A stretch of 64,000 nt of DNA from Pseudomonas kielensis. Its GTDB lineage: Bacteria; Pseudomonadota; Gammaproteobacteria; Pseudomonadales; Pseudomonadaceae. Made by a program: the position numbers and the translations under genes. The notes under the pieces are model-generated. The model did not search any database and was not told where the DNA came from. It saw only the letters and a program-made list of their open reading frames with translations. This document shows, in pieces, positions 56,030 to 64,000 of the stretch. The number at the start of each line of letters is the position of its first letter. Position 1 is the stretch's first letter. Location of the stretch: the NCBI RefSeq assembly GCF_014236655.1, contig NZ_JACMYG010000002.1, positions 1 through 64,000 of the forward strand. Reading direction: 5' to 3'.

Positions 56030-57402
56030 CCTCGATTCGGCGCCGCACACTGACGCTGATTCTCGGCCTGCTGTTTGTCGGTCTGTTGATCATGACGGTG
56101 TTCAACCTGCACGACAGCAATCACGAAATTGATGAGGTCTATGACGCCCAACTGGCTCAGAACGCTCGTCTGTTGCAAGGCATCATGCGCATGCCGATGG
56201 CCAGCAAGGAACACGCCGAGCTTTATCAGGCATTCAATCTGGCGTTGAGTCAGGCGGTGCCCAAGATCGACGGCCATCCTTACGAAAGCAAGATCGCTTT
56301 CCAGGTCTGGAATACGCAGGGCACATTGTTGGTGCACACCGCCAGTGCGCCGACCTTCACCTCTGCCCCGGACACAACCGGTTTCAGTGACGTGGTCGAC
56401 CTCAATGGCCGCAAATGGCGAGCGTTCATGCTCGATGACCCCCAATACGCCCTGAAAATATGGGTGGGTGAGCGTGACGATGTGCGTGCCGACCTGGTGG
56501 ATCGCATCGTTCGCCATACGGTGGTGCCCAACCTGCTCGGCAGTCTGGTGCTGGCGGTGGTGATCTGGCTGGCCATCGGCTGGGGGCTCAAACCCCTGGA
56601 AAACATGGCGAGGACCCTGCGTGCCAGGCATTCCGGCTCGCTTGAACCCCTACAGATGGTGCCCCTGCCCACCGAGCTGGAACCGATGCAGGCCGCACTG
56701 AACCGGATGCTGGCGCAGATCCAGGAAGTGCTGGGTCGGGAGCGGCGGTTCATCGCCGATGCGGCCCACGAAATGCGCACGCCGTTGGCGGTTCTCAGGG
56801 TGCATGCGCAGAACCTCATGGAATCGGGCTCCGATGAGGACCGCCGTGAGTCCCTCGAGCATTTGATCAAAGGCGTGGATCGGACCAGTCGGCTGGTCAA
56901 TCAGTTGCTGACCATGGCGCGGATTGAACCGCAATCGATGCTTTCTGCAACGCCCTGCATTGATCTGGAGGCGACGGTTCGCGAAGCGCTGGTGCAGTTG
57001 ACGCCCTGGCTGCTGAGCCGGGGGCTGGAACTGGCATTCGATGTCAGCGGCCCGCTGTCGCCGGTAAGGGCAGATCCCGCCGCCATCCATATTGCCCTGA
57101 ACAACCTGGTGACCAATGCCGCAAACTTCTCCCCACCGCATGGCACGATCACGGTTCGACTGGCCAAAAAAGGGGAGCACCTCGAGCTGTCGGTCGAAGA
57201 CGAGGGGCCAGGTATCGACGAAGCTGATCGCGAACGGTTATTCGAACGCTTTTACAGTCATGGCAACGACCAGGGCGCCGGGTTGGGCCTGACTATCGTG
57301 CAGGCAATTGCCGTCCGTTTGGGAGGGAGTATCAAACTGCAGAACCGCGAATCGGGCGGGCTACGGGCAACCTTGGAGATTGCCGACAATCGAGATGGTT
57401 GA
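56026..57402 (+). CDS. Sensor histidine kinase (QseC/PmrB-like)
   Basis: A 458-residue membrane kinase. Helix 1 (LTLILGLLFVGLLIMTVF) and helix 2 (LLGSLVLAVVIWLAIGWGL) flank a periplasmic sensor of about 130 residues, followed by HAMP, the phospho-acceptor His (FIADAAHEMRTPLAVLRVHA) and the N box (NNLVTNAANFSPPHG), G1 (VEDEGPGIDE) and G2 (GAGLGLTIVQ). The start is ATG 56026. It shares an operon with the biosynthetic genes, so its ligand may be the cluster product or the condition that demands it. An integrase scar begins ten bases after its stop. Confidence 0.92.
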   Translation: MTSIRRRTLTLILGLLFVGLLIMTVFNLHDSNHEIDEVYDAQLAQNARLLQGIMRMPMASKEHAELYQAFNLALSQAVPKIDGHPYESKIAFQVWNTQGTLLVHTASAPTFTSAPDTTGFSDVVDLNGRKWRAFMLDDPQYALKIWVGERDDVRADLVDRIVRHTVVPNLLGSLVLAVVIWLAIGWGLKPLENMARTLRARHSGSLEPLQMVPLPTELEPMQAALNRMLAQIQEVLGRERRFIADAAHEMRTPLAVLRVHAQNLMESGSDEDRRESLEHLIKGVDRTSRLVNQLLTMARIEPQSMLSATPCIDLEATVREALVQLTPWLLSRGLELAFDVSGPLSPVRADPAAIHIALNNLVTNAANFSPPHGTITVRLAKKGEHLELSVEDEGPGIDEADRERLFERFYSHGNDQGAGLGLTIVQAIAVRLGGSIKLQNRESGGLRATLEIADNRDG

Positions 57403-57411
57403 ATCCGTGGC

Positions 57412-57460
57412 AAGTACCTCGGTTCGCCCTCCGGCTCTTGCATCAGCGCAGGGCGTCACC
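57412..57460 (-). pseudogene. Integrase 3'-end scar
   Basis: AAGTACCTCGGTTCGCCCTC matches the integrase tail at 12587 with two changes, and the next 25 bases (CCGGCTC, CATCAGCG, AGGGC blocks) also align. The copy follows the kinase gene directly. It holds no open frame of its own and no attachment repeat was recognised. Confidence 0.55.
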
Positions 57461-57490
57461 TTGGCAATACAGGGGGCAAATGGGCCCGGG

Positions 57491-58717
57491 TCAGCAGGGC
57501 TGGGCCGCCAGGCTATTGGTGATGTTACGCCCCAGCACCAGCACCGTGACAAAACCGCAACCGACCAGCGCCGTGGCGAGACTCAGCAGTACCGAGCTGC
57601 CCAGTTGGTCGACGATCTGCCCGCCGAAGAATGAGCCCAGCGCGATAATCACCTGGAACAAGGCGACGAATAGCGGCATCCCGCGTTCTACATCCTTGGG
57701 CGCGACGACAAACATCCAGATACTGGCGCAGGCCGGGAAGGCGCCGAAGGCGAAGCCCCAGAGCGCGATCAGCATCGCAGCGCCGGTCATGCCGGTGGCG
57801 AAGTGGGGGAATAGGGCGGTGCTGGTGCCGATCATCAGGGCCACCAGCAGCAGGGTATGACGTACGCTGCGGTTGGCGGCGAAGCCGGCAAAAATATTGC
57901 CCATGACCCCGGCCACGCCAAAGAGCAGCAGCAACGAACCAATGGTCGGTCCGTCGAACCCGGCACTGTGTTTGAAGAAGGGGGCGACGTAGGTGTACGC
58001 GGCAAAGTGCGCCAGGCCGATCAGCAATACCGCGATCAATCCGACGCGCGCTTGTGGATTGATAAACAGGGCCGGCAGGTCACTGATGCGGATGGCCTTT
58101 TCCGGGGTCAGGCGCGGTAGAAGGAAGATCTGCGCCAGTAACACCGGTACCCCCATCAGCGCGGTGATCAGGAAGGTCATGCGCCAGCCCATCAGGCCGC
58201 TGAGCCAGGTGCCTACGGGTACGCCGAGGACGGTGGCCAAGGTCACGCCGACCATGATGATCGAGGTGGCCTGTGCTACGCCAACGCCCTTGGGCGCCAG
58301 CCTGCCGCTCAGCGCGATCGCCGTCGCCCAGAAGCCGCCGATACTGATACCCAACAGAACACGACCGAACAGCAGCAGGCTGAAGTCGCTGGCGAAGGCC
58401 ACGACCGAGTTGGCGATGATCATGATCAGCGTCAGGCCGATCAGTAGGTATCGACGGTCCATGGCGCCAATCCCGACCGACAGCAAGGGGGCGGCCAGGG
58501 CGGCCATGATGCCGGGCAGGGTCACCATCAGGCCGGCGTGACCGGCACTGATGCCCAGGTCGCTGGCGACATCGTTGAGTACGCCCACCGGGAGAAACTC
58601 ACTGGTGACCAGGGCGAATGCACCCACGGCGACGGAGAGAATCGCCAACCACTGCTGTTTGACACTTTGTTGGCTATGTTCAGGGATGTCGCGAGGGGCC
58701 TGGCTGGCGCTTGGCAT
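57491..58717 (-). CDS. MFS transporter (NepI/AraJ-like exporter)
   Basis: A 408-residue twelve-helix major-facilitator protein. The N-terminal half begins AILSVAVGAFALVTSEFLPV and contains the MFS motif in GRVLLGISIGGFWATAIAL. This E-F-L-P-V pattern belongs to the DHA1 exporters such as NepI (purine nucleosides), AraJ and Cmr-like drug efflux. It is convergent with the two-component genes and separate from them. The ATG at 58717 fits. Substrate unknown. The 293 bases behind its start contain only its promoter region. Confidence 0.88.
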   Translation of the reverse strand: MPSASQAPRDIPEHSQQSVKQQWLAILSVAVGAFALVTSEFLPVGVLNDVASDLGISAGHAGLMVTLPGIMAALAAPLLSVGIGAMDRRYLLIGLTLIMIIANSVVAFASDFSLLLFGRVLLGISIGGFWATAIALSGRLAPKGVGVAQATSIIMVGVTLATVLGVPVGTWLSGLMGWRMTFLITALMGVPVLLAQIFLLPRLTPEKAIRISDLPALFINPQARVGLIAVLLIGLAHFAAYTYVAPFFKHSAGFDGPTIGSLLLLFGVAGVMGNIFAGFAANRSVRHTLLLVALMIGTSTALFPHFATGMTGAAMLIALWGFAFGAFPACASIWMFVVAPKDVERGMPLFVALFQVIIALGSFFGGQIVDQLGSSVLLSLATALVGCGFVTVLVLGRNITNSLAAQPC

Positions 58718-59010
58718 GGTGTTGATTCCAGAGGGACATGTCGCCTGAAGCCAGGCGGGGGGGAAAAGGGAGGCGATTATAGGAATCAGTTCTGGTAATT
58801 CAACAGGCGTGCCGCTTGATAGTCATCATCAGCGCAATCAATGCGACGTCGTTGGGGGCAGGCCATAAACGGCAGTGCCGGATATGGCCTCAGCGGGTTC
58901 GGTCATCTGCCGATGCTGTTTAAAAGTCGGTGCCTCGCACACTGAGCACTGATGACGATGTTAGTGTCTGCGACCACCCCTGTGGCCGCAGAAACCCAGG
59001 CGAGCACCCT

Positions 59011-59487
59011 TTACGCGCCAGTAGCCAATGGCATTCGGTATTCGATAACGCCAGGTTTTTCGGCAATCCAGTCGTATAACCTTTGGGCGGTTTGATTGGT
59101 TTGCTGGGTGTGCCAGTAAAGCCGTTCACAGTTTTTTTCCTGCGCTTGCCTTTGCACATACTCGATAAGTTGTTTACCTATCATCTGGCCTCGTGCGCTT
59201 GGGCAGACGTAGAGATCTTCCAGGTAGCAGAAGTCATTGCGGCCCCAGGTCGAGCGGTGAAAGACGAAGTTGACGAAACCGTAGAGGCGTTCGCCGTCGC
59301 AGGCGACCGCGCAATGCACAGGTTCGGCACTGTCAAAGAAGCGTGCCCAAGTTATCTTGGTCGTCGCCAAACCGACATCTACCTCGTAAAACGCCTGGTA
59401 CTTGGCCCAAAAATCGCACCACTGCTCGAAGTCCCTTTGTTCTACTGGGCGAATCGATAACGCCTGTTTTACTGCTGTCATGCTCAT
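59011..59487 (-). CDS. GNAT acetyltransferase
   Basis: A 158-residue N-acetyltransferase with the acetyl-CoA motif YVCPSARGQMIGKQLIEYV (R/Q-x-x-G-x-G/A form) and a C-terminal WHTQQTNQTAQRLYDWIAEK that matches the diamine/aminoglycoside acetyltransferase-like group. It starts at 59487 (a second ATG two codons later is possible). Single gene divergent from dsdX; the substrate cannot be assigned. Confidence 0.88.
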   Translation of the reverse strand: MSMTAVKQALSIRPVEQRDFEQWCDFWAKYQAFYEVDVGLATTKITWARFFDSAEPVHCAVACDGERLYGFVNFVFHRSTWGRNDFCYLEDLYVCPSARGQMIGKQLIEYVQRQAQEKNCERLYWHTQQTNQTAQRLYDWIAEKPGVIEYRMPLATGA

Positions 59488-59797
59488 CCTTAATGGCGGT
59501 GGAAACGCTCACGTTAAATGTCGATGCACTAAGCCTTTCCTGCCCGCTTCGGTGCCGACCCCAAGTGGTAACAGCACCCTTGGTAGCGGATTTATATCGC
59601 GCCAATGGCCAAACTCGCCCAGCCAATTTTCGATCTGCGGCCAGACCAGTTGGCGTTCGGCTTAGTCCATAGATGACTCCACGTCATCCATCCATTGAAC
59701 AACCATCCTTTGTAAGCCCCCCGCCCCCTGGCGCTTAATCGCCGCGGACTGCGATCCGCGCGGTCTCATGCGCTCACTACAATAACAAGGGGATGTC
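59488..59797. other. Gap with divergent promoters before dsdX
   Basis: These 310 bases lie between the divergent GNAT gene and dsdX and hold no gene. The ribosome-binding site of dsdX is AAGGGG at 59787-59792. No clear palindrome for a DsdC site was found by eye. Confidence 0.5.
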
Positions 59798-61141
59798 ATG
59801 CACGAAGAGGCGGGTTTACTACTGATTTTGATGGCGGCCATCGGCTTGATTGTCGTGCTGGTGGTCAAGTTTCGCGTTCATTCCTTCCTGGCGCTGATGC
59901 TCGCCAGTTTTGTCGTCGGGGCGGGCGCGGGCATGCCGCTGTCGTCCATCGCCGACTCCTTTGAAAAGGGCATGGGCGGCACCCTGGGGTTTCTTGCGGC
60001 GGTGATCGGCCTGGGGAGCATCCTGGGCAAGATGCTGGAAGTGTCCGGTGGCGCCGAGCGCATCGCCCGCTCGCTGCTCAGCACCCTGGGTGAGCAACGT
60101 GCCTCCTGGGCGATGATGCTGGTGGGCTGTATTGTCGGCATCCCGGTGTTCTTCGAAGTCGGCTTTGTGTTGCTGATTCCGCTGATCTACGTGGTGGCCC
60201 GGCAAACCCGCTTGAACATCCTGTATGTCGGCCTGCCCCTGGCGATTTCGTTGATGACCGTGCACTGCATGCTACCCCCGCACCCGGCCGCCATGGCGAT
60301 CACCCAACTGCTGGGTGCCGACGTCGGCAAGGTGATTGTCTATGGGCTGATCGTCGGCCTGCCGACCGCCATCGTGGCGGGACCGCTGTGGGTCAAGCTG
60401 GTGTGCAAACGTCATGAGCCGGCCAGCGGCCAGGGATTCGCCGCGGCGCCCGCCAGCCTCACGGCGACCCAGGCGATGCCGGGCCTGGGGCTGACCCTGC
60501 TGGTGATCCTGCTGCCGTTGCTGTTGATGGTCGGCAAGACCCTGGTGACCATGAGCCTGCCCCAGGGCAGCGGCGTCTATCAATTGATGAACTTTCTCGG
60601 CAATCCCCTGACCGCGCTGGCCATTGCGGTGGTGTTCGCCTACGGTGCCCTGGGCTTGTACCGCGGGCTGGGCATGGCCGAGCTGCAGCGCCTGACTGAG
60701 CAGTCCTTCACGCCGTTGGCCAATATCCTGTTGATCATCGGCGCCGGCGGGGCCTTCAATGGGGTGCTGATCGACAGTGGCGTGGGCAAGGTCCTGGCCA
60801 GTACGCTGTCGCAATGGGACCTCAATCCGATCCTGCTGGCCTGGTTCGTCGCCGGCCTGATGCACCTGGCCGTGGGCTCGGCCACCGTCGCGATGATCAG
60901 TGCCGCAGGCATGGTCCTGCCGCTGCTGGACGCCATGCCCGGGCAGAACCGCGAAATCGTGGTGATTGCCATTGGCGCCGGCGCCATTGGCTGGACCACG
61001 GTGACCGACTCGGCGTTCTGGGTGGTCAAGGAATACCTGGGGGTGTCCCTGGGCGAGGCGCTGAAAAAATTTACTGTTGGAACCTTGCTGGCCTCGGTCG
61101 TGGCCCTGGGTATGACGTTATTGGTATCGCAGTGGGTTTGA
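59798..61141 (+). CDS. dsdX: GntP-family permease, probably D-serine transporter DsdX
   Basis: A 447-residue inner-membrane transporter of the gluconate:proton symporter family with about twelve helices, a conserved glycine-rich first third ([20 protein letters not shown]) and the PPHPAA motif ([17 protein letters not shown]) seen in both GntP and DsdX. Specificity cannot be read from the sequence, but the D-serine dehydratase gene follows after 38 bases and a LysR regulator after that, so D-serine uptake is much more likely than gluconate. Confidence 0.85.
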   Translation: MHEEAGLLLILMAAIGLIVVLVVKFRVHSFLALMLASFVVGAGAGMPLSSIADSFEKGMGGTLGFLAAVIGLGSILGKMLEVSGGAERIARSLLSTLGEQRASWAMMLVGCIVGIPVFFEVGFVLLIPLIYVVARQTRLNILYVGLPLAISLMTVHCMLPPHPAAMAITQLLGADVGKVIVYGLIVGLPTAIVAGPLWVKLVCKRHEPASGQGFAAAPASLTATQAMPGLGLTLLVILLPLLLMVGKTLVTMSLPQGSGVYQLMNFLGNPLTALAIAVVFAYGALGLYRGLGMAELQRLTEQSFTPLANILLIIGAGGAFNGVLIDSGVGKVLASTLSQWDLNPILLAWFVAGLMHLAVGSATVAMISAAGMVLPLLDAMPGQNREIVVIAIGAGAIGWTTVTDSAFWVVKEYLGVSLGEALKKFTVGTLLASVVALGMTLLVSQWV

Positions 61142-61179
61142 GCACACCCGCGATGCTGTCCACTGTCTGGAGTAGAACC

Positions 61180-62532
61180 ATGATTCACAATAAATCCCTG
61201 GCTGACTGGTGTCAGAGCCACCCCCTGATTGGCCCGTTGACCCGGGTCGAGCCCGTCACCTGGTTCAACCCGGCCCTGGCGCCGACCGCGCAGGCCTTGG
61301 GTGACGTGCCGTTGAGCCTGGCCGACGTGGATGACGCCAGCGCCCGGCTCGAGCGGTTCGCCAGCTACATTCAGTCGGCGTTCCCCGAGACCCAGGCGAG
61401 CGCTGGCATCATCGAGTCGCCGCTGATTGCGCTGCCGCGCCTGCAGGCCACCCTCTGCGCCGAGGAGCAACTGCCGGTGCAGGGCGCATTGTGGCTGAAG
61501 GCCGACAATCTGCTGCCGATTTCCGGTTCGATCAAGGCCCGGGGCGGCATCTATGAGGTGCTCAAGCATGCCGAGGACCTGGCGCTGGCCGGCGGCCTGA
61601 TTCAGCCGGGTGCTTGCTACAGCACCCTGGACAGCGATGCCGCCCGGGCCTTTTTTGGCCAGTACAGCATCGCCGTCGGCTCCACCGGCAACCTCGGCCT
61701 GTCCATCGGCATCATGAGCGCACGCCTGGGGTTCAAGGCCACCGTGCACATGTCCGCCGATGCCCGGCAATGGAAGAAAGACCGCCTGCGTGCCTGCGGG
61801 GTGACCGTGGTCGAGTATCAATCGGACTACAGCGTCGCCGTCGAGCAGGGCCGGCAGCAGGCCGAGAGCGATCCCAAGTGCCATTTTGTCGACGACGAGA
61901 ACTCGATCAATCTGTTCCTTGGTTATGCGGTGGCGGCGCGTCGCCTGCAGCACCAACTGGTGTCCGCGGGGATTACGGTCGACGCGTTACACCCGCTGTT
62001 TGTCTATCTGCCGTGCGGTGTCGGCGGCGGCCCTGGTGGCGTCGCCTTTGGCCTGAAGCAGATTTTCGGCGACGCGGTGCACTGCGTGTTTGCCGAGCCG
62101 ACACACTCGCCGTGCATGTTGCTGGGGGTGTACACCGGGCTGCACGATGAGGTCAGTGTCTATGACTTTGGCATCGACAACCGCACCGCCGCCGATGGCC
62201 TGGCAGTGGGGCGACCGTCGGGGTTTGTCGGGCGCTCGATGCAACGCTTGCTCGACGGCTACTACACCCTCAGTGACGAGCAGATGTACCGCCTGCTGGC
62301 CCTGCTGCATGCCGAGGAAGGCCTGAAGCTGGAGCCCTCGGCGCTGGCCGGATTGCCCGGGTTCCTGCGGGTGCTGCAAGAGCAACAGGGGTATCGCCAG
62401 CGCTTGGGCCTCGACGCGCAGCGCCTGGCCAACGCCACGCACCTGGTGTGGGGCACGGGCGGCAGCATGGTGCCGGCGCAAGAAATGGACGCGTACCTGG
62501 AGCAGGGACGTACACTGTTGGCCGCACATTAG
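61180..62532 (+). CDS. dsdA: D-serine ammonia-lyase (dehydratase)
   Basis: A 450-residue PLP enzyme that converts D-serine to pyruvate and ammonia, so it both detoxifies and uses D-serine. The PLP lysine is Lys119 in [12 protein letters not shown], close to Lys118 of E. coli DsdA, and the phosphate-binding loop is [15 protein letters not shown]. The ATG at 61180 matches the family ([11 protein letters not shown]). Probably co-transcribed with dsdX and closed by the strong terminator just after its stop. Confidence 0.95.
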   Translation: MIHNKSLADWCQSHPLIGPLTRVEPVTWFNPALAPTAQALGDVPLSLADVDDASARLERFASYIQSAFPETQASAGIIESPLIALPRLQATLCAEEQLPVQGALWLKADNLLPISGSIKARGGIYEVLKHAEDLALAGGLIQPGACYSTLDSDAARAFFGQYSIAVGSTGNLGLSIGIMSARLGFKATVHMSADARQWKKDRLRACGVTVVEYQSDYSVAVEQGRQQAESDPKCHFVDDENSINLFLGYAVAARRLQHQLVSAGITVDALHPLFVYLPCGVGGGPGGVAFGLKQIFGDAVHCVFAEPTHSPCMLLGVYTGLHDEVSVYDFGIDNRTAADGLAVGRPSGFVGRSMQRLLDGYYTLSDEQMYRLLALLHAEEGLKLEPSALAGLPGFLRVLQEQQGYRQRLGLDAQRLANATHLVWGTGGSMVPAQEMDAYLEQGRTLLAAH

Positions 62533-62539
62533 CCATTGC

Positions 62540-62566
62540 ACCCGGGGCCGCGCGGCCCCGGGTTTC
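62540..62566 (+). terminator. Rho-independent terminator after dsdA
   Basis: ACCCGGGGCC-gcgc-GGCCCCGGGT is a perfect ten-pair GC-rich stem, directly followed by TTCTC, between dsdA and dsdC. It should isolate dsdC transcription from the dsdXA unit, so dsdC probably depends on another promoter or on read-through. Confidence 0.85.
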
Positions 62567-62588
62567 TCGCCCGCGGAAAAACGCCCCG

Positions 62589-63536
62589 ATGCTGAACCTG
62601 CCTCCTCGATTGAGCTCCCGGCTCAACAGTTCCCAGTTCGCCAACCTGCACACCTTTCTGGTCGCCGCCCGGCACCTGAGTTTTGCCCTGGCCGCCGAAG
62701 AATTGTGCGTCACGCCCAGCGCCGTCAGCCACCGCATCGCCCGCCTGGAGCAAGCCCTGGACCTGCGCCTGTTCGAGCGCCTGACCCGTCGCGTACGCCT
62801 GACCGGGGAGGGCGAGCGCGTGTTCGCGATCCTCGAAGGGGTGATGGAGCAGTTGTCCGAAGCCCTGCAACAATCGCCCCAGGCCGAGCTCTGCGGGTCG
62901 GTGGCGCTGTATGCCCGACCTTCGGCTGCGCAATGCTGGCTGGTGCCACGCCTGGCGGACTTTCACCAACGTTACCCGAACATTGCCCTGGACATCCGGG
63001 TCGGCAACGACGCCATCGATTTCCGCACGCAAAACGTCGACCTCGCGCTGCTGTACGCCAACGGCGAATTCCCCGGGCTGGCCAGTCATGCCTTGATGAG
63101 CGAGACCATCGCGCCGGTTTGCAGCCCGCTGTATGCCGAGCGCCACGGCCTGCTTGAGGCGCCGCACAACCTGCGCCACTGCACGCTGTTGCACGATGCC
63201 CTGGCCTGGGACAACGCGGTCTACGATGCCGAGTGGCAACTCTGGGCCCGGCAGCAGGGGCTGCTCGAGGTCTTGCCGCAACGCGGGCTGACGTTCGATC
63301 GTTCCGACCTGTGTGTGACGGCGGCCATCAACCACGCGGGCATCGCCATCGGCCGCCAGCGCCTGGTACAGAGCCGCATCGACCAGGGCGAACTGATCCT
63401 GCCGTTCGGTGGATTTTCCCAGCCGGGGCGCTACGACTATTTTCTCGTCCACCCCCACCGTGACCCCATGCCCCCACGGGTGCAGGTGCTGATCGACTGG
63501 CTCAAGGAAAAGGCCGGCGAAGGCTCGGCGGCTTGA
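62589..63536 (+). CDS. dsdC: LysR-family regulator, probable DsdC
   Basis: A 315-residue LysR protein: helix-turn-helix FLVAARHLSFALAAEELCVT and PSAVSHRIARLEQALDLRLF, then effector domain. Order dsdX-dsdA-dsdC on one strand differs from E. coli, where dsdC is divergent upstream. The sequence resembles DsdC/GcvA-like regulators, and the D-serine genes are its evident target. The ATG at 62589 fits the family; the longer frame covers the terminator. Function inferred from neighbours. Confidence 0.85.
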   Translation: MLNLPPRLSSRLNSSQFANLHTFLVAARHLSFALAAEELCVTPSAVSHRIARLEQALDLRLFERLTRRVRLTGEGERVFAILEGVMEQLSEALQQSPQAELCGSVALYARPSAAQCWLVPRLADFHQRYPNIALDIRVGNDAIDFRTQNVDLALLYANGEFPGLASHALMSETIAPVCSPLYAERHGLLEAPHNLRHCTLLHDALAWDNAVYDAEWQLWARQQGLLEVLPQRGLTFDRSDLCVTAAINHAGIAIGRQRLVQSRIDQGELILPFGGFSQPGRYDYFLVHPHRDPMPPRVQVLIDWLKEKAGEGSAA

Positions 63537-63670
63537 GCTGCCCGCAGCACGGACCGCGCCAGGTTAGTGGTGAATGGACGACACCCGTCAGCTGCGCTAT
63601 CTTGCCGCCGCTGCCAAAACGGCGGTGCGTGCCTCCCGTGCAGGCATGAGAGTCAGCCCAAGGATTGTTC

Positions 63671-64000
63671 ATGGAACGAGTCACAACGAATCGCTGGTTT
63701 GCCGTCATGCTCGGCCTGGTATTTATCGCGTTCGACCAGTGGATCAAGGTGCTGGCGCTGCTGTCGCTGTCGGCGCAGAGCTTCAAGATCGGCGGCAGTT
63801 TCGCCTGGCTGGATATCGCCTTGAGCCTCAACCCTGGTGCGTTCCTGAGCCTGGGGGCCGGCCTGGCACCGGCGGTCAAGCAACTGATCTTCATCGTCGG
63901 CGTGGGTGCTGTGGTGTGCTGGGCGATCGGCTGGGCCTTGTCGCGTTGGATCAGTTCGCCAGGCAAGGCGCTGGCGGTGTACTGCATTGCACTGGGTGGG
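63671..64000 (+). CDS. Signal peptidase II (LspA)-family protein, partial
   Basis: The first 110 residues of an inner-membrane protein cut by the window end. The first helix (WFAVMLGLVFIAFDQWIKVL) has the LspA-type D-Q-x-x-K motif, and SLNPGAFLSLGAGLAPAV corresponds to the N-x-G-A-F-S region of signal peptidase II. The two catalytic aspartates lie farther on, outside the window. A second LspA-like gene apart from the ileS-lspA locus suggests a paralogue with a special lipoprotein substrate. Start ATG 63671. Confidence 0.75.
   Translation, partial: MERVTTNRWFAVMLGLVFIAFDQWIKVLALLSLSAQSFKIGGSFAWLDIALSLNPGAFLSLGAGLAPAVKQLIFIVGVGAVVCWAIGWALSRWISSPGKALAVYCIALGG

Overview
The window looks like a chromosomal segment of a Pseudomonas of the fluorescens lineage. 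It has high G+C, a complete alginate operon, REP-type intergenic repeats, katG, a hydroxyproline epimerase/dehydrogenase locus and many LysR, AraC and GntR regulators. No rRNA, tRNA, CRISPR array or complete insertion sequence was recognised.

Layout. (1) 0.1-5.3 kb, minus strand: a tightly overlapping hydroxyproline operon (GntR regulator, 4-hydroxyproline 2-epimerase, then the three subunits of a flavin/[2Fe-2S] D-hydroxyproline dehydrogenase), followed by a PAS-AraC regulator. (2) 5.3-12.5 kb: housekeeping and stress genes, namely a thioesterase, a GlxA-type regulator, a small cytochrome c, an acetyltransferase, a divergent HxlR/GST pair with a clear operator, an HEAGH-motif protein and katG. 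(3) 12.5-21.9 kb: a decayed genomic island in the 3' end of katG. It is bracketed by direct copies of the katG 3' end, carries broken tyrosine integrase at both ends, and holds an SdsA-type alkylsulfatase with a divergent LysR gene, a VOC protein, a GST, a formylglycine-type arylsulfatase and a HAD/2H-like two-domain protein. The theme is sulfate-ester scavenging. (4) 22.7-38.8 kb: the alginate operon algD-8-44-K-E-G-X-I-J-F-L-A. All twelve genes are intact, but algL lies between algF and algA instead of between algX and algI. Downstream come a 31-residue hydrophobic peptide, an AlgU-like promoter and a FleN/MinD-type ATPase.

(5) 40-50.6 kb: a mixed region with an alpha/beta hydrolase, a histidine phosphatase, an SDR/NTF2-like pair with a divergent LysR, a diguanylate cyclase, a cytochrome b561, a DUF1254/DUF1214 lipoprotein and an MscS channel. 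(6) 51.1-57.4 kb: a seven-gene overlapping cluster with a thermostable-hemolysin-family protein, an AMP-binding protein, a heme-oxygenase-like metal oxidase with all six expected ligand residues, an SDR, an exported TPR protein and an OmpR/QseC-type two-component system. This is the best candidate for an undescribed pathway, probably making a signal or specialised metabolite from an acyl or carboxylate precursor. (7) 57.5-64 kb: an MFS exporter, a GNAT, a D-serine locus (dsdX-dsdA-terminator-dsdC) and the start of a signal peptidase II homologue.

Fragments of one integrase 3' end recur at about 12.6, 21.9, 47.2 and 57.4 kb. The thermostable-hemolysin region therefore also lies between two integrase scars, which suggests repeated visits by related mobile elements.
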